A DNA stretch of 64,000 bases from an uncultured Granulosicoccus sp. (lineage in GTDB: Bacteria > Pseudomonadota > Gammaproteobacteria > Granulosicoccales > Granulosicoccaceae): NCBI GenBank assembly GCA_947492525.1, contig CANLNQ010000003.1, forward strand, positions 62,001-126,000. Direction: 5' to 3'. Below, in pieces: positions 1-8,555 of the stretch. A model generated the notes under the pieces. That model was not told the DNA's origin, searched no databases, and was given only the letters and a program-made list of their open reading frames with translations. The stretch's first letter is position 1. The number at the start of each line of letters is the position of its first letter. The position numbers and the translations under genes were made by a program.

Positions 1-1
1 A

Positions 2-694
2 CCCTTCACACCCTGGCCGGACCGGGACCCGGACATGGCCGATGCTGCCGATGCACTGGCCGTGTCTCTGGGAATCGATGCGGGCGAACAGGATGACTGG
101 GCCATGGACAGTCATCGCAAGGCACTGGCGGCGAGCGCATTCCTGAATCGGGAAATCGTTGCCGTGAACGGGTTGGGCAGTGACCCATTCAGTCGGCATC
201 TTTCACCGGCACTGTGTCGAAGAGCCAGGCGGATCACCGGCAGCATCTCCCACGCCAATACCGCCGTTGCTGCCGATGCAGCCGCCTTCTGCGTTGTCAT
301 GGCGACGAGCCTGGCAAGGGATATGGGCTTGTCGGGTGTGCGTCTGTGCGCGGGCCGAACCCTGGGAGCCAACCCGGATCTTCCCGGCTCAGCGCCGGTT
401 GCCGCCATGCAGGCGGTTCTGCAGGCCGGTCAGGTGGATGCGCGTCATCTGCGCCGTGCCGAGATCATGGAAGCCTACGCGGCGCAAGCGCTCGCCTGCA
501 TCAACTTGACCAATATCGACTCAAGTGTGGTCAATGTGTCCGGTGGCGCGCTGGCGCGAGGTCATCCAATCGCTGCATCAGGGGCTGTGCTTGCAGTACG
601 CCTGTTCAGTGAGCTGTCTGCCAGTAGTGGACAGGGCCTGGCAGCCATCGCGGCTGCGGGTGGCCTGGGAACCGCGCTGTTGATGGAAGCCTAG
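2..694 (+). CDS. thiolase-like protein, C-terminal part (5' end outside window)
   Basis: The frame is open to the window edge, so this is the C-terminal ~230 residues of a longer thiolase (full length usually ~390-430). The thiolase repeat motif around the conserved histidine (GGALARGHP, positions ~537-563) identifies the family, which makes or cleaves acyl-CoA C-C bonds. Two catalytic positions differ from normal. The usual NEAF loop reads MEAY, and the C-terminal nucleophile region, normally CIGGGxG, reads AAAGGLG with no cysteine. It may therefore be an inactive or altered paralogue. Its stop overlaps the stop of the convergent nitroreductase gene. Family call is firm; substrate is unknown. 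Confidence 0.85.
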   Translation, partial: PFTPWPDRDPDMADAADALAVSLGIDAGEQDDWAMDSHRKALAASAFLNREIVAVNGLGSDPFSRHLSPALCRRARRITGSISHANTAVAADAAAFCVVMATSLARDMGLSGVRLCAGRTLGANPDLPGSAPVAAMQAVLQAGQVDARHLRRAEIMEAYAAQALACINLTNIDSSVVNVSGGALARGHPIAASGAVLAVRLFSELSASSGQGLAAIAAAGGLGTALLMEA

Positions 695-1389
695 CCGTCA
701 AATCCAAGGAAGCGCGTATAGACATCGAGCGGGTCTCGTTCTGTCCGGCAGCGGTTCACGGCTTGCTCGGGATCGGGTTTGCCCACGGCGATGCCGCAGA
801 CAACCATCTCCGAGGTGTCCAGTTCCAGTGCTCGATGAACAACATCGGCATGTCGGGCCAGCGCGCCGATACCGGTGGCGCCCAGACCGCGACTCTCTGC
901 CGCCAGGAAGAATGCCATCAAGGCCATTCCCAGGTCCATGAAGCACCCCTTGCCCATATCACGCTGGATACTGACAACGATGCCCACCGGTGCGTCGAAG
1001 AAGCGGTAGTTGCGACGGAACTGCTCCCGTCTGGCACCGGTATCGCGGCGGCCGATGCCCAGAGCCTCGTAGAGGGCGTAGCCGGCAGCCCGTTGCCGCG
1101 CTTTCAGATCCGCAGGCATGGGGTCCGGAAAGTAGCTGTATTCCGACACCTCTGGGCTGCCGGAGGTAATGGCCTCATCCAGCGTCTTCGACAATTCACT
1201 CAAGGCCTTGCCTGTCAGGACATGGAAGTTGCCCGGTTGCAGGTTGGCACCGCTGGGAGCCAGTCTTGCCAGGGTGAGCAATTCGGCCAGTGTGTCGCGG
1301 GGTAGCGGATCCGGCAGGAAACCACGCACCGAGTAGCGACGCCGAAGAACTTCCTCGACAGTGCTCGCCGTTACAGAAGCCTTATCCAT
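691..1389 (-). CDS. nitroreductase-family FMN oxidoreductase
   Basis: This 232-residue protein has the nitroreductase fold signatures. An N-terminal RRRYSVRGF segment is the FMN-phosphate-binding Arg-Ser-x-Arg motif, followed by LARLAPSGANLQP. A C-terminal GLGATGIGAL stretch contacts flavin. Such enzymes are NAD(P)H-dependent homodimers reducing nitro compounds, quinones or flavins. The natural substrate cannot be read from sequence. It lies 3 bp downstream of the ammonium transporter on the same strand, so the two are probably cotranscribed. Its stop codon overlaps that of the convergent thiolase-like gene. Confidence 0.88.
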   Translation of the reverse strand: MDKASVTASTVEEVLRRRYSVRGFLPDPLPRDTLAELLTLARLAPSGANLQPGNFHVLTGKALSELSKTLDEAITSGSPEVSEYSYFPDPMPADLKARQRAAGYALYEALGIGRRDTGARREQFRRNYRFFDAPVGIVVSIQRDMGKGCFMDLGMALMAFFLAAESRGLGATGIGALARHADVVHRALELDTSEMVVCGIAVGKPDPEQAVNRCRTERDPLDVYTRFLGFDG

Positions 1390-1392
1390 GAC

Positions 1393-2583
1393 TCAGTGCG
1401 TAGTCGAGGAAATCTTGTGGATGCTCAAGTCGGCACCATTGAATTCCTCTTCTTCGGACAATCGTATGCCAACCAGTTTCTTCAGCAGGCCATAGATGAT
1501 GAATCCGCTGACGGTGGCCACGGTAATGCCCGCCAGGGTACCGATCAACTGGCTGAGAAGGTTCACGCCACCCAGTCCGCCCAGCGCTTCCATGCCGAAT
1601 ATGCCTGCAGCAATACCCCCCCAGGCGCCGCACAGACCGTGCAATGGCCAGACTCCCAGTACATCATCGATGCGCAATCGGTTCTGGGCGAGCGTGAAGG
1701 CGCCGACAAACAGGGCGCCCGCAACGCCTCCGACGATCAGGGAGCCAATCGGGTGCATGACGTCCGATCCGGCACAGACCGCCACGAGTCCGGCCAATGG
1801 GCCGTTATGCAGAAAGCCCGGATCGGCGCGACCGGCGATCAGTGCAGCTATGGCACCACCGGCCATGGCCATCAGGGAATTCATGGCGACCAGGCCGCTG
1901 ACCCCGGCAACGCTCTGGGCTGACATGACATTGAACCCGAACCAGCCGACGGTCAGGATCCAGGCGCCGAGTGCCAGAAAGGGTATGCTGCTGGGAGCAA
2001 AGTTGGCACCAGGGCCGCCGTTGCGGCTGTATCGTCCCTGGCGAGCGCCCAGCAGGATAACGGCGCCGAGGGCCAGCCAGCCACCCATGGCATGGACCAC
2101 GATGGAGCCGGCAAAGTCATGAAACGGTGCCCCTGTGGTGGCTTCAAGCCAGGCCTGGAAACCCAGATTGCCGTTCCAGACAATACCTTCGAAGAAGGGG
2201 TAGACCAGTGCCACGATGATGATCGATGCCATGACCTGCGGATAGAAGCGCGCACGTTCGGCAATGCCACCGGAGATGATGGCCGGAATGGCAGCTGCAA
2301 AGGTCAGCAGGAAAAAGAACTTCACCAGCTCGTAGCCGTTGTTGACGGCCAGCTCGGAGGCTGGGGCAAGAAAATCGATGCCGTAGGCCAGTGGGTAGCC
2401 GATCAGGAAATAGGCGACGGTGCACACGGCAAAATCGGTGAAGATCTTGACCAGGGCGTTGACCTGATTCTTTTCTCTGACCGTACCGACTTCCAGAAAC
2501 GCAAAGCCCGAGTGCATGAACAACACCAGGATGGCTCCCAGCAGTACAAAGACGACGTCGCTGCCCGCTTGCAGTGATTCCAT
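1393..2583 (-). CDS. amt: ammonium transporter (Amt family)
   Basis: Polytopic membrane protein of the Amt/MEP/Rh family (about 396 residues, ~11 TM helices) that conducts NH3/NH4+ into the cell. Family hallmarks include an N-terminal helix followed by HSGFAFLEVGTVREKN, the segment FDFAGSIVVHAMGG-like (here HDFAGSIVVHAMGGW) with one pore histidine, and the late PLHGLCGAWGG with the second pore histidine. The ATG at 2583 is chosen because it gives the usual short N-terminus; a GTG at 2646 would add 21 residues unlike the family. No glnK (PII) gene is adjacent. The nitroreductase gene follows after 3 bp. Confidence 0.93.
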   Translation of the reverse strand: MESLQAGSDVVFVLLGAILVLFMHSGFAFLEVGTVREKNQVNALVKIFTDFAVCTVAYFLIGYPLAYGIDFLAPASELAVNNGYELVKFFFLLTFAAAIPAIISGGIAERARFYPQVMASIIIVALVYPFFEGIVWNGNLGFQAWLEATTGAPFHDFAGSIVVHAMGGWLALGAVILLGARQGRYSRNGGPGANFAPSSIPFLALGAWILTVGWFGFNVMSAQSVAGVSGLVAMNSLMAMAGGAIAALIAGRADPGFLHNGPLAGLVAVCAGSDVMHPIGSLIVGGVAGALFVGAFTLAQNRLRIDDVLGVWPLHGLCGAWGGIAAGIFGMEALGGLGGVNLLSQLIGTLAGITVATVSGFIIYGLLKKLVGIRLSEEEEFNGADLSIHKISSTTH

Positions 2584-2748
2584 GGTGATATTGTCCGGTT
2601 GAAAAAGCGAACAATGATACCAATCAGATACTGCAAGTGGCAGCACTTCCGTCGATCATTGCATGAAAACACTGTGGCATCCGGATCGGCTCTGCACGAT
2701 CCTGCCAGTTCTCATCGATTCTCGGGTCGTTGATCAAGCCATCGTTGA

Positions 2749-3807
2749 TCAAGCGTCAAGGCGCTTGCCGCTATCCGAGTCGAAGATATGCTGGGCAGCG
2801 GGCGGTACATCGAATTGCAGGGCCGGCCCGATGGAGTCTTCGCTGTGAACACCTTGCAGGCTGGCAACCAGTGCCTTCCGGGTTCCCGACAGGAAGCCAT
2901 GTACCAGTGTGTTGGATCCCAGCTGCTCTACCATGGAGGCCTCCAGTACCAGTGGGCCGCCCTCATTCAGTACCAGATGCTCCGGCCGAATGCCCAGTTG
3001 GACGGGACCGGTGGCTCGCGTTTCGCTGGCGATGAACGCACCGTTTTCCAGCGTGACCCCGCCGCTGCCTGCCGTGCCGCTCAGCATGTTCATCGAAGGG
3101 CTGCCGATGAAGTCGGCAACGAAGCGTGAGGCGGGTCTTTCATAGAGCTCGATGGGCGTGCCGAACTGTTCCACGTGTCCGCCGTTGAGCACCATGAGTC
3201 GATCACCCAGCGTCATCGCCTCGACCTGATCGTGGGTGACATAGACCGAGGTGACTCCCAGCTCACGTTGCAGCTTGCGGATCTCCAGTCGCATCTGCAC
3301 CCGCAGTTTGGCATCAAGGTTCGACAGCGGTTCATCGAACAGGAAAACTGCAGGCTTGCGCACGATGGCACGGCCCATGGCCACTCGCTGGCGCTGGCCA
3401 CCGGACAGCTCACGGGGCTTGCGTTTCAGATAGTCGCTCAGTTGCAGCAGTGTGGCAGCCTTTTCCACGCGTTCGCGAATCTCGGCCTTGCTCATTTTTG
3501 CGATCTTCAGGCTGTAGGCCATATTGTCGAACACGCTCATGTGAGGGTAGAGTGCGTAATTCTGGAACACCATGGCAATGTTGCGCTCCATGGGCTCCAG
3601 ATCGTTGACGATCCGGCCGTCGATACTGATGGTGCCATCACTGATCGTTTCCAGGCCTGCGATCATGCGCAGCAGGGTTGACTTGCCGCAACCGGACGGG
3701 CCAACGACGACGATGAATTCCTTGTCGGCGATGTCGATATCGACTCCGTGGATGATTTCATCGCGCCCGTAGGACTTGCGAACGTCATTGAGTGTGACTG
3801 TAGACAT
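2749..3807 (-). CDS. ugpC: ABC importer ATPase, UgpC type (sn-glycerol-3-phosphate)
   Basis: The 352-residue cytoplasmic ATPase of the operon contains Walker [10 protein letters not shown] (residues ~36-44), Q-loop, signature [12 protein letters not shown], Walker B FLFDEP and the H-loop. A C-terminal TOBE/MalK regulatory domain carries the typical [16 protein letters not shown] segment. It energises uptake through UgpA/UgpE. It is the last gene of ugpBAEC, starting 9 bp after the ugpE stop. The substrate assignment rests on synteny and UgpB similarity rather than on the ATPase itself. Confidence 0.92.
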   Translation of the reverse strand: MSTVTLNDVRKSYGRDEIIHGVDIDIADKEFIVVVGPSGCGKSTLLRMIAGLETISDGTISIDGRIVNDLEPMERNIAMVFQNYALYPHMSVFDNMAYSLKIAKMSKAEIRERVEKAATLLQLSDYLKRKPRELSGGQRQRVAMGRAIVRKPAVFLFDEPLSNLDAKLRVQMRLEIRKLQRELGVTSVYVTHDQVEAMTLGDRLMVLNGGHVEQFGTPIELYERPASRFVADFIGSPSMNMLSGTAGSGGVTLENGAFIASETRATGPVQLGIRPEHLVLNEGGPLVLEASMVEQLGSNTLVHGFLSGTRKALVASLQGVHSEDSIGPALQFDVPPAAQHIFDSDSGKRLDA

Positions 3808-3816
3808 GTGCGTGCT

Positions 3817-4662
3817 TTATTTCTCTGTTTCCACCAGGCCTTTGATGAAAAGCTTCTGCATGAAGACCACAACCAGCACCGGCGGCAGCATGGCCAGCAG
3901 CGCTGTTGCCATGATCAGTGGCCAGTCGGTCAGATCATCTCCCGAAGGAAACATCTGCTTGATGCCCATGACGATGGTGTTCATGTCCGGGTCGGTAGTC
4001 ATCAGCAGGGGCCATAGGTACTGGTTCCAGCCATAGATGAAAAGGATGACGAACAGGGCGGCGATATTGGTTCTCGACATCGGTAGAAGGATGTCGATGA
4101 AGAAGCGCATGGGGGAGGCACCGTCGACGCGCGCGGCCTCGGCCAGTTCATCCGGGACAGTCATGTAGAACTGTCGGAACAGGAAGGTGGCAGTTGCCGA
4201 GGCTACCAGTGGCAATATCAGGCCTGAGTAGCTGTTGAGCATGCCGAAATCGGCAACCACCACATAGGTGGGTACGATGCGAACCTCGACCGGCAGCATC
4301 AATGTCATGAAGATGAGCCAGAAGAACAGCCCACGCATGGGGAAACGGAAATAGACGATGGCAAAGGCCGACATCAGGGAAATGATGATCTTGCCGATGG
4401 CAATGCCCAGAGCCATGATCATGGAGTTCATCAGCATCCGCCATACGGGTGCATTGATACCGGAGAACAGCGCACGCGTGTAGTTCTCGATCAGCTGATC
4501 GCCCGGTAACAAGGGCATTGGCGGACGAACCAGCTCGGCCTGAGAGACCGAGGAGGCCACGAAAGCCAGATAGATCGGAAAGCAGACGATACCGATACCG
4601 ATGATCAGGCCCAGATGAATCAGCCAGGTGGCCTTGCCGGTTTTTTCTACCATGCCACTCAT
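3817..4662 (-). CDS. ugpE: ABC importer permease, UgpE type
   Basis: This 281-residue inner-membrane permease has six predicted TM helices and the binding-protein-dependent permease EAA loop (ELAEAARVDGASPMRFF) that docks the ATPase. The ATG at 4662 is chosen because it overlaps the ugpA TGA as ATGA and gives the E. coli UgpE length. The longer open frame up to 5073 lies inside ugpA and is an overlap artefact. It pairs with UgpA to form the channel. Confidence 0.92.
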   Translation of the reverse strand: MSGMVEKTGKATWLIHLGLIIGIGIVCFPIYLAFVASSVSQAELVRPPMPLLPGDQLIENYTRALFSGINAPVWRMLMNSMIMALGIAIGKIIISLMSAFAIVYFRFPMRGLFFWLIFMTLMLPVEVRIVPTYVVVADFGMLNSYSGLILPLVASATATFLFRQFYMTVPDELAEAARVDGASPMRFFIDILLPMSRTNIAALFVILFIYGWNQYLWPLLMTTDPDMNTIVMGIKQMFPSGDDLTDWPLIMATALLAMLPPVLVVVFMQKLFIKGLVETEK

Positions 4663-5543
4663 CAGTAGTGCACCCGTCGCTCGATGAACTTGAACTGTAT
4701 GACCGTCAACAGGCCTACAACCACCAGCAATACGACCGACTGAGCCGCCGAAGAGCCCAGATCCTGACCAACAAAGCCATCGGAAAATACCTTGTAGACC
4801 AGAATCGTGGTGGATTGTTGAGGCCCACCGGAAGTGATGGTGTGTATGACGCCGAAGGTCTCGAAGAAGGCGTAGACGATATTGACCACCAACAGGAAGA
4901 AGGTGGTAGGCGAGAGCAACGGGAAGACGATGGTCCAGAAGCGGCGCCAGAAATGCGCGCCGTCGATGGCCGCTGCCTCGATCACGCTTTTGGGCACGGC
5001 CTGCAGGCCGGCGAGAAAGAACAGGAAGTTGTAGCTGATGCGTCCCCAGGAGGAGGCCAGCACCACCAGCCACATGGCCTGGCCGCTGTTCAGCTTGTGG
5101 TTCCAGTCATAGCCTATCTGATCAAGGTACCAGCTGGCGATGCCCACATTGGGGTTGAACATGAACAGCCACAGGACGCCCGCCACGGCGGGTGCCACGG
5201 CGTAGGGCCAGATCAGAAAGGTACGGTAGGTACCCGAACCCTTGATGATGCGGTCAGCCATCAGGGCCAGCCACAGAGCAACACTCATCGAGACCAGGGT
5301 CACCAGAATCGAGAATATCGCAGTGGTCTTGAATGAGGCGAGGTAGTAAGGATCGGAGAAGAGGTATTCGAAATTGCCCAGGCCGACGAATTGCGATTTC
5401 AGGCCGAACGGGTCGGGAATGAAAGCCGACTGGTAGATGGCCTGGCCGGCTGGCCAGAAGAAGAATACGGCCGTGATGAGCGCTTGCGGCAGTATCAGCA
5501 GGACTGGTAATCGCCAGCCCTTGAAGGTCACGCGTTTGTCCAC
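4662..5543 (-). CDS. ugpA: ABC importer permease, UgpA type
   Basis: This 293-residue inner-membrane permease (E. coli UgpA is about 295) contains the EAA loop [17 protein letters not shown] and the downstream [14 protein letters not shown] segment common to sugar/glycerophosphate MalF-type permeases. Its stop overlaps the ugpE start. It is separated from ugpB by 110 bp carrying a strong stem-loop, which probably lowers permease expression relative to the binding protein. Confidence 0.93.
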   Translation of the reverse strand: MDKRVTFKGWRLPVLLILPQALITAVFFFWPAGQAIYQSAFIPDPFGLKSQFVGLGNFEYLFSDPYYLASFKTTAIFSILVTLVSMSVALWLALMADRIIKGSGTYRTFLIWPYAVAPAVAGVLWLFMFNPNVGIASWYLDQIGYDWNHKLNSGQAMWLVVLASSWGRISYNFLFFLAGLQAVPKSVIEAAAIDGAHFWRRFWTIVFPLLSPTTFFLLVVNIVYAFFETFGVIHTITSGGPQQSTTILVYKVFSDGFVGQDLGSSAAQSVVLLVVVGLLTVIQFKFIERRVHY

Positions 5544-5601
5544 GGACTGTGTCGTCGTCTGATGAAGGAAAGAGGGGGAAGCCGGACAGAGTTTGACGGG
5601 A

Positions 5602-5643
5602 ATTGTTGCTGCGGTGGCCTAGAATGACCGCCGCAGCAACAAT
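5602..5643 (-). other. intercistronic stem-loop between ugpB and ugpA
   Basis: Arms at 5602-5617 and 5628-5643 are 16 bp long and pair with a single G-U-type mismatch around a 10-nt loop. No T-run follows on the minus strand, so it is more likely an mRNA-stabilising or partially attenuating hairpin than a full terminator. Its place directly after the binding-protein gene fits differential expression within the operon. Confidence 0.8.
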
Positions 5644-5653
5644 CGGTCAGACT

Positions 5654-6967
5654 CTACTTGTTGGCCTGTTCGAAACGACGCAGCAACTGGTTGCCGCGAT
5701 TGACCGCGCTGTCCAGCGCTGTCTGTGCGTCCTTGTCCCCCGTCCAGACGGCTTCGAGTTCTTCGTCGATGATGCCGCGGATCTGATCGAAGCTGCCCAG
5801 TCGCAGGCCCTTGGAGTTGCCGGTGGTGGGTTTACCGGTCATCTGCAGGATGGCGATATCGGTGCCTGGGTTCTCGTCATAGAAACCTTCAGCCTTGGTT
5901 TGCTCATAGGCCGCCGTCGTGATGGGCAGATAGCCGGTGTCCTGATGCCATTTGGCCTGTACATCCGAGCTGGACAGGAAGTTCAGGAACTGCGCGACAC
6001 CCTTGTATTCTTCGGCTTCATGACCGTTGAGTACCCACAGTGAGGAGCCACCGATGATCGTGTTCTGAGGTGCTGCCTCAACGGTTGACCAGTAAGGCAG
6101 TGGTCGGATCTCGAAATCGAATTCGGCTTCGGCCTTGACACCGGCATAACCGGCTGAAGACTCTGTGAAGAATGCACATTCACCGGCGCGAAAGTTGGCA
6201 CCACCTTCATTGCGTCGACCGGCATACATGAACTTGCCGTCTTTCGCCCAATCGCCCATGGCCTGGATATGGGCCACCTGCACGGGACCGTTGAACGCCA
6301 GTTCGGTGTCCAGTCCGGTGAAACCATTGTCTTTCGAGGCGAAAGGCACATCGTGGTAGGCAGAGAGGTTTTCCAGATGCACCCAGCTCTGCCAGGCGGT
6401 GGTCAGAGGGCAATCGCTGCCGGCTTCCTTGATCTTGTCCAGAGCTGCATCCACCTGCTCCCAGGTCGTCAGGTCCATGTCAGGGTCCAGACCCGCTTCG
6501 ACAAGAGCGTCACGATTCACGTAGAGAACCGGGGTTGACGAATTGTAGGGCAATGAAAGCATTTCGCCTTCGGCCGTGGTGTAGTAGCCCTTCACCGGTG
6601 GCAGATAGGCATCGGCATCAAATTCGGCGCCGCTTTCCTTCATGAGCTCGTAGACGGGTTTGATGGCGCCCTGGGCACTCATCATGGTTGCGGTACCCAC
6701 CTCGAAAACCATCAGGATGTGTGGTTGCTCGCCGGCGCGAAACGCGGCGATCCCGGCGTTCAGGGCTTCGGAATAGTTGCCCTTGTGTGTGCCAACGACC
6801 ACGTAATCGTCTTGCGAGGCGTTGAACGTTTCGATCTGTTCGGCCAGCAGGTCGCCAAGACGACCGGTAAACGCGTGCCACCATTGAATTTCCGTGGCGG
6901 CCGTTGCCGGGACGGCGGTACTTCCCATGGCCAGTGCCATGACGGTTCCTAGCAGAGTCTTCTTCAT
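5654..6967 (-). CDS. ugpB: periplasmic glycerol-3-phosphate-type binding protein UgpB
   Basis: This 437-residue secreted binding protein (E. coli UgpB is 438) has an N-terminal signal peptide ending near ATA-ATEIQWW. The family-1 solute-binding segments IQWWHAFTGRLGDLL, LPYNSSTPVLYVNRDAL and GGSSLWV are the UgpB pattern. It captures sn-glycerol-3-phosphate or glycerophosphodiesters in the periplasm and delivers them to UgpAE. It is first in ugpBAEC. Two Pho boxes upstream (7073-7123) predict induction by phosphate starvation. Confidence 0.93.
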   Translation of the reverse strand: MKKTLLGTVMALAMGSTAVPATAATEIQWWHAFTGRLGDLLAEQIETFNASQDDYVVVGTHKGNYSEALNAGIAAFRAGEQPHILMVFEVGTATMMSAQGAIKPVYELMKESGAEFDADAYLPPVKGYYTTAEGEMLSLPYNSSTPVLYVNRDALVEAGLDPDMDLTTWEQVDAALDKIKEAGSDCPLTTAWQSWVHLENLSAYHDVPFASKDNGFTGLDTELAFNGPVQVAHIQAMGDWAKDGKFMYAGRRNEGGANFRAGECAFFTESSAGYAGVKAEAEFDFEIRPLPYWSTVEAAPQNTIIGGSSLWVLNGHEAEEYKGVAQFLNFLSSSDVQAKWHQDTGYLPITTAAYEQTKAEGFYDENPGTDIAILQMTGKPTTGNSKGLRLGSFDQIRGIIDEELEAVWTGDKDAQTALDSAVNRGNQLLRRFEQANK

Positions 6968-7072
6968 CGTCGATTCCTACCGTGGTGTGGTGATAGAGAG
7001 CTGCGCACTAAAACATGAGTGCCAGCATAACTCAAGTAGAATTGATGTTGAATTGCTCCATCGATGCGGACT

Positions 7073-7090
7073 GTGACGGGCGTGTGACCG
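7073..7090 (-). promoter_or_regulatory. Pho box 2 upstream of ugpB
   Basis: The minus strand reads CGGTCAC-ACGC-CCGTCAC, again 7+4+7. It is weaker than box 1 but lies exactly 33 bp from it, three 11-bp steps, so both boxes face the same side of the helix. A good -10 element at the expected distance was not obvious. Confidence 0.65.
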
Positions 7091-7105
7091 GACTGTTGTG
7101 ATCGT

Positions 7106-7123
7106 GTGACAGTTACATGACAG
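7106..7123 (-). promoter_or_regulatory. Pho box 1 upstream of ugpB
   Basis: On the minus strand this reads CTGTCAT-GTAA-CTGTCAC. These are two 7-bp direct repeats separated by 4 bp, an almost perfect match to the PhoB consensus. It lies about 140 bp upstream of ugpB and in the same orientation. PhoB control of ugp operons is established in E. coli; control here is inferred. Confidence 0.8.
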
Positions 7124-7369
7124 GCGTGTTGCGAGCGTGTCGCAGACGTATGAATGACGTATCGCGATCGTGTGACAGCTGCGTTGCATTCGACTCGTTT
7201 CCACCGCTTTGCGATCAGCGTGCACGAATTCGTCGTCGTGCCGAGGCTTGCGGCGGAGCCCCTGAGCGAGGGGGAGGGCCGGAATCAGAGTGCCCGAAGA
7301 TTTGTTCCCGGGCAGGAAAAATCGCTTAGACTTGGTCGAGGCAGTTCATCACATCCGGAGATAAACACC

Positions 7370-8518
7370 ATGTTCAAACCCTCTGTCTGCGCGCTGAGCG
7401 TGTCCATCGCAAGCATTCTGGCGGCGAGCCTGCCGGCGGTCGCTGCGGCCGACCCGGTCAAGGTGGGCATGATCACGACACTGTCGGGGGGCGGCTCGAG
7501 CCTCGGCATCGATGTGCGCGATGGCTTCCTGCTGGCCATCGGTGAGAACCCGGATGTGGAGCTGATCATCGAGGATGATCAGCGCAAACCGGATGTCGCC
7601 GTGCAGATTGCCGACAAGATGATTCAGTCAGAGAAGGTGGATGTTCTCACCGGTATCATCTTCTCCAACCTGGCCATGGCCGTGATTCCGGCAGCCGTCA
7701 ATCAGGGCAGGTTCTATCTCTCGCCCAATGCCGGTCCATCGGCACTGGCGGGCAAGGGCTGTCATGAAAATTATTTCAATGTGGCCTGGCAGAATGACAA
7801 TCTGCACGAGGCGGCCGGTAGTTACGCCAATTCTGCCGGTCTGCAGAACAGCTTCATCCTCGCGCCGAATTACCCGGCAGGCAAGGATGCACTGACCGGC
7901 TACAAGCGATTCTATGAAGGGGAGCTGGCTGGCGAGTTGTATACGAAACTCGGGCAGACAGACTACGCGGCGGAAATTGCGCAGATTCGCGCATCGGATG
8001 CCGATAGCGTCTTCTTCTTTCTGCCTGGCGGTATGGGTATCAGCTTCATGAAGCAGTGGGACCAGTCAGAGATCGACCTGCCAGTGATCGGCCCGGCGTT
8101 TTCCTTTGATCAGGGCATTCTGGGAGCGGTGGGCGATGCTGCCCTGGGTGTGAAGAATACCTCGCAGTGGTCGAAGGACCTGGACAATGAAGCCAACAAG
8201 ACATTCGTGGCCGAGTTCGAGGCAAGCTATGGTCGACTGCCATCGCTGTATGCGTCACAAGGCTACGACACGGGCAAGCTGTTGTTATCCGCAATGGGCA
8301 AGGCAGATGTCAAGGACATGGATGCTTTTCGGTCTGCACTGGAAGAGGCGGACTTCGCTTCCACCCGGGGCGACTTCGCGTTCGACAACAGCCACCACCC
8401 CATTCAGGACATCTATGTGCGTGAAGTGGTCTCGGAAGGTGATGTATTGACCAACCGCATTGTCTCCACGGCACTGGAACAGCATTCGAACGTCTACGCG
8501 GACGAGTGCAAGATGTAA
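7370..8518 (+). CDS. periplasmic binding protein of a branched-chain-amino-acid-type ABC importer
   Basis: This 382-residue protein has a signal peptide cleaved near AVAAA-DPVK and a type-I periplasmic-binding fold beginning VKVGMITTLSGGGSSLG. Later segments (SPNAGPSALAG, QTDYAAEIAQIRASDAD, YASQGYDTGKLLL) fit the Leu/Ile/Val-amide receptor family. The ATG at 7370 follows GGAG by 9 bp and opens the signal peptide; the in-frame start at 7154 has neither. It is first of six genes in the operon. The ligand is not predictable: this family also binds urea, amides and aromatic acids. Confidence 0.85.
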   Translation: MFKPSVCALSVSIASILAASLPAVAAADPVKVGMITTLSGGGSSLGIDVRDGFLLAIGENPDVELIIEDDQRKPDVAVQIADKMIQSEKVDVLTGIIFSNLAMAVIPAAVNQGRFYLSPNAGPSALAGKGCHENYFNVAWQNDNLHEAAGSYANSAGLQNSFILAPNYPAGKDALTGYKRFYEGELAGELYTKLGQTDYAAEIAQIRASDADSVFFFLPGGMGISFMKQWDQSEIDLPVIGPAFSFDQGILGAVGDAALGVKNTSQWSKDLDNEANKTFVAEFEASYGRLPSLYASQGYDTGKLLLSAMGKADVKDMDAFRSALEEADFASTRGDFAFDNSHHPIQDIYVREVVSEGDVLTNRIVSTALEQHSNVYADECKM

Positions 8519-8555
8519 CGCGACGCCTGTCGGGCCGGCTTTGCATGGATAGACC

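Larger units (their letters stand above)
6968..7369. promoter_or_regulatory. 402-bp divergent regulatory region between ugpB and the liv-type operon
   Basis: The region holds the two Pho boxes and several degenerate copies of the GTGTGACAG half-site, the last near 7172-7178. The GGAG ribosome-binding site of the downstream binding-protein gene is at 7357-7360. I see no convincing coding sequence here; open frames entering from 7154 run into the real binding-protein start at 7370. Promoters for both flanking operons should lie in it. Confidence 0.6.

Noticed and set aside
2690-2715. sigma-54-like promoter upstream of amt (TGGCAGGATCGTGCA on the minus strand)
   Set aside because: The GG-GC spacing is one base shorter than required and no NtrC sites were evident.
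4662-5073. Longer start for ugpE
   Set aside because: It would overlap ugpA by over 400 bp in another frame; the ATGA overlap at 4662 gives the normal family length.
5602-5643. Intrinsic terminator between ugpB and ugpA
   Set aside because: No T-run follows the stem on the minus strand, so it is recorded as an intercistronic hairpin instead.
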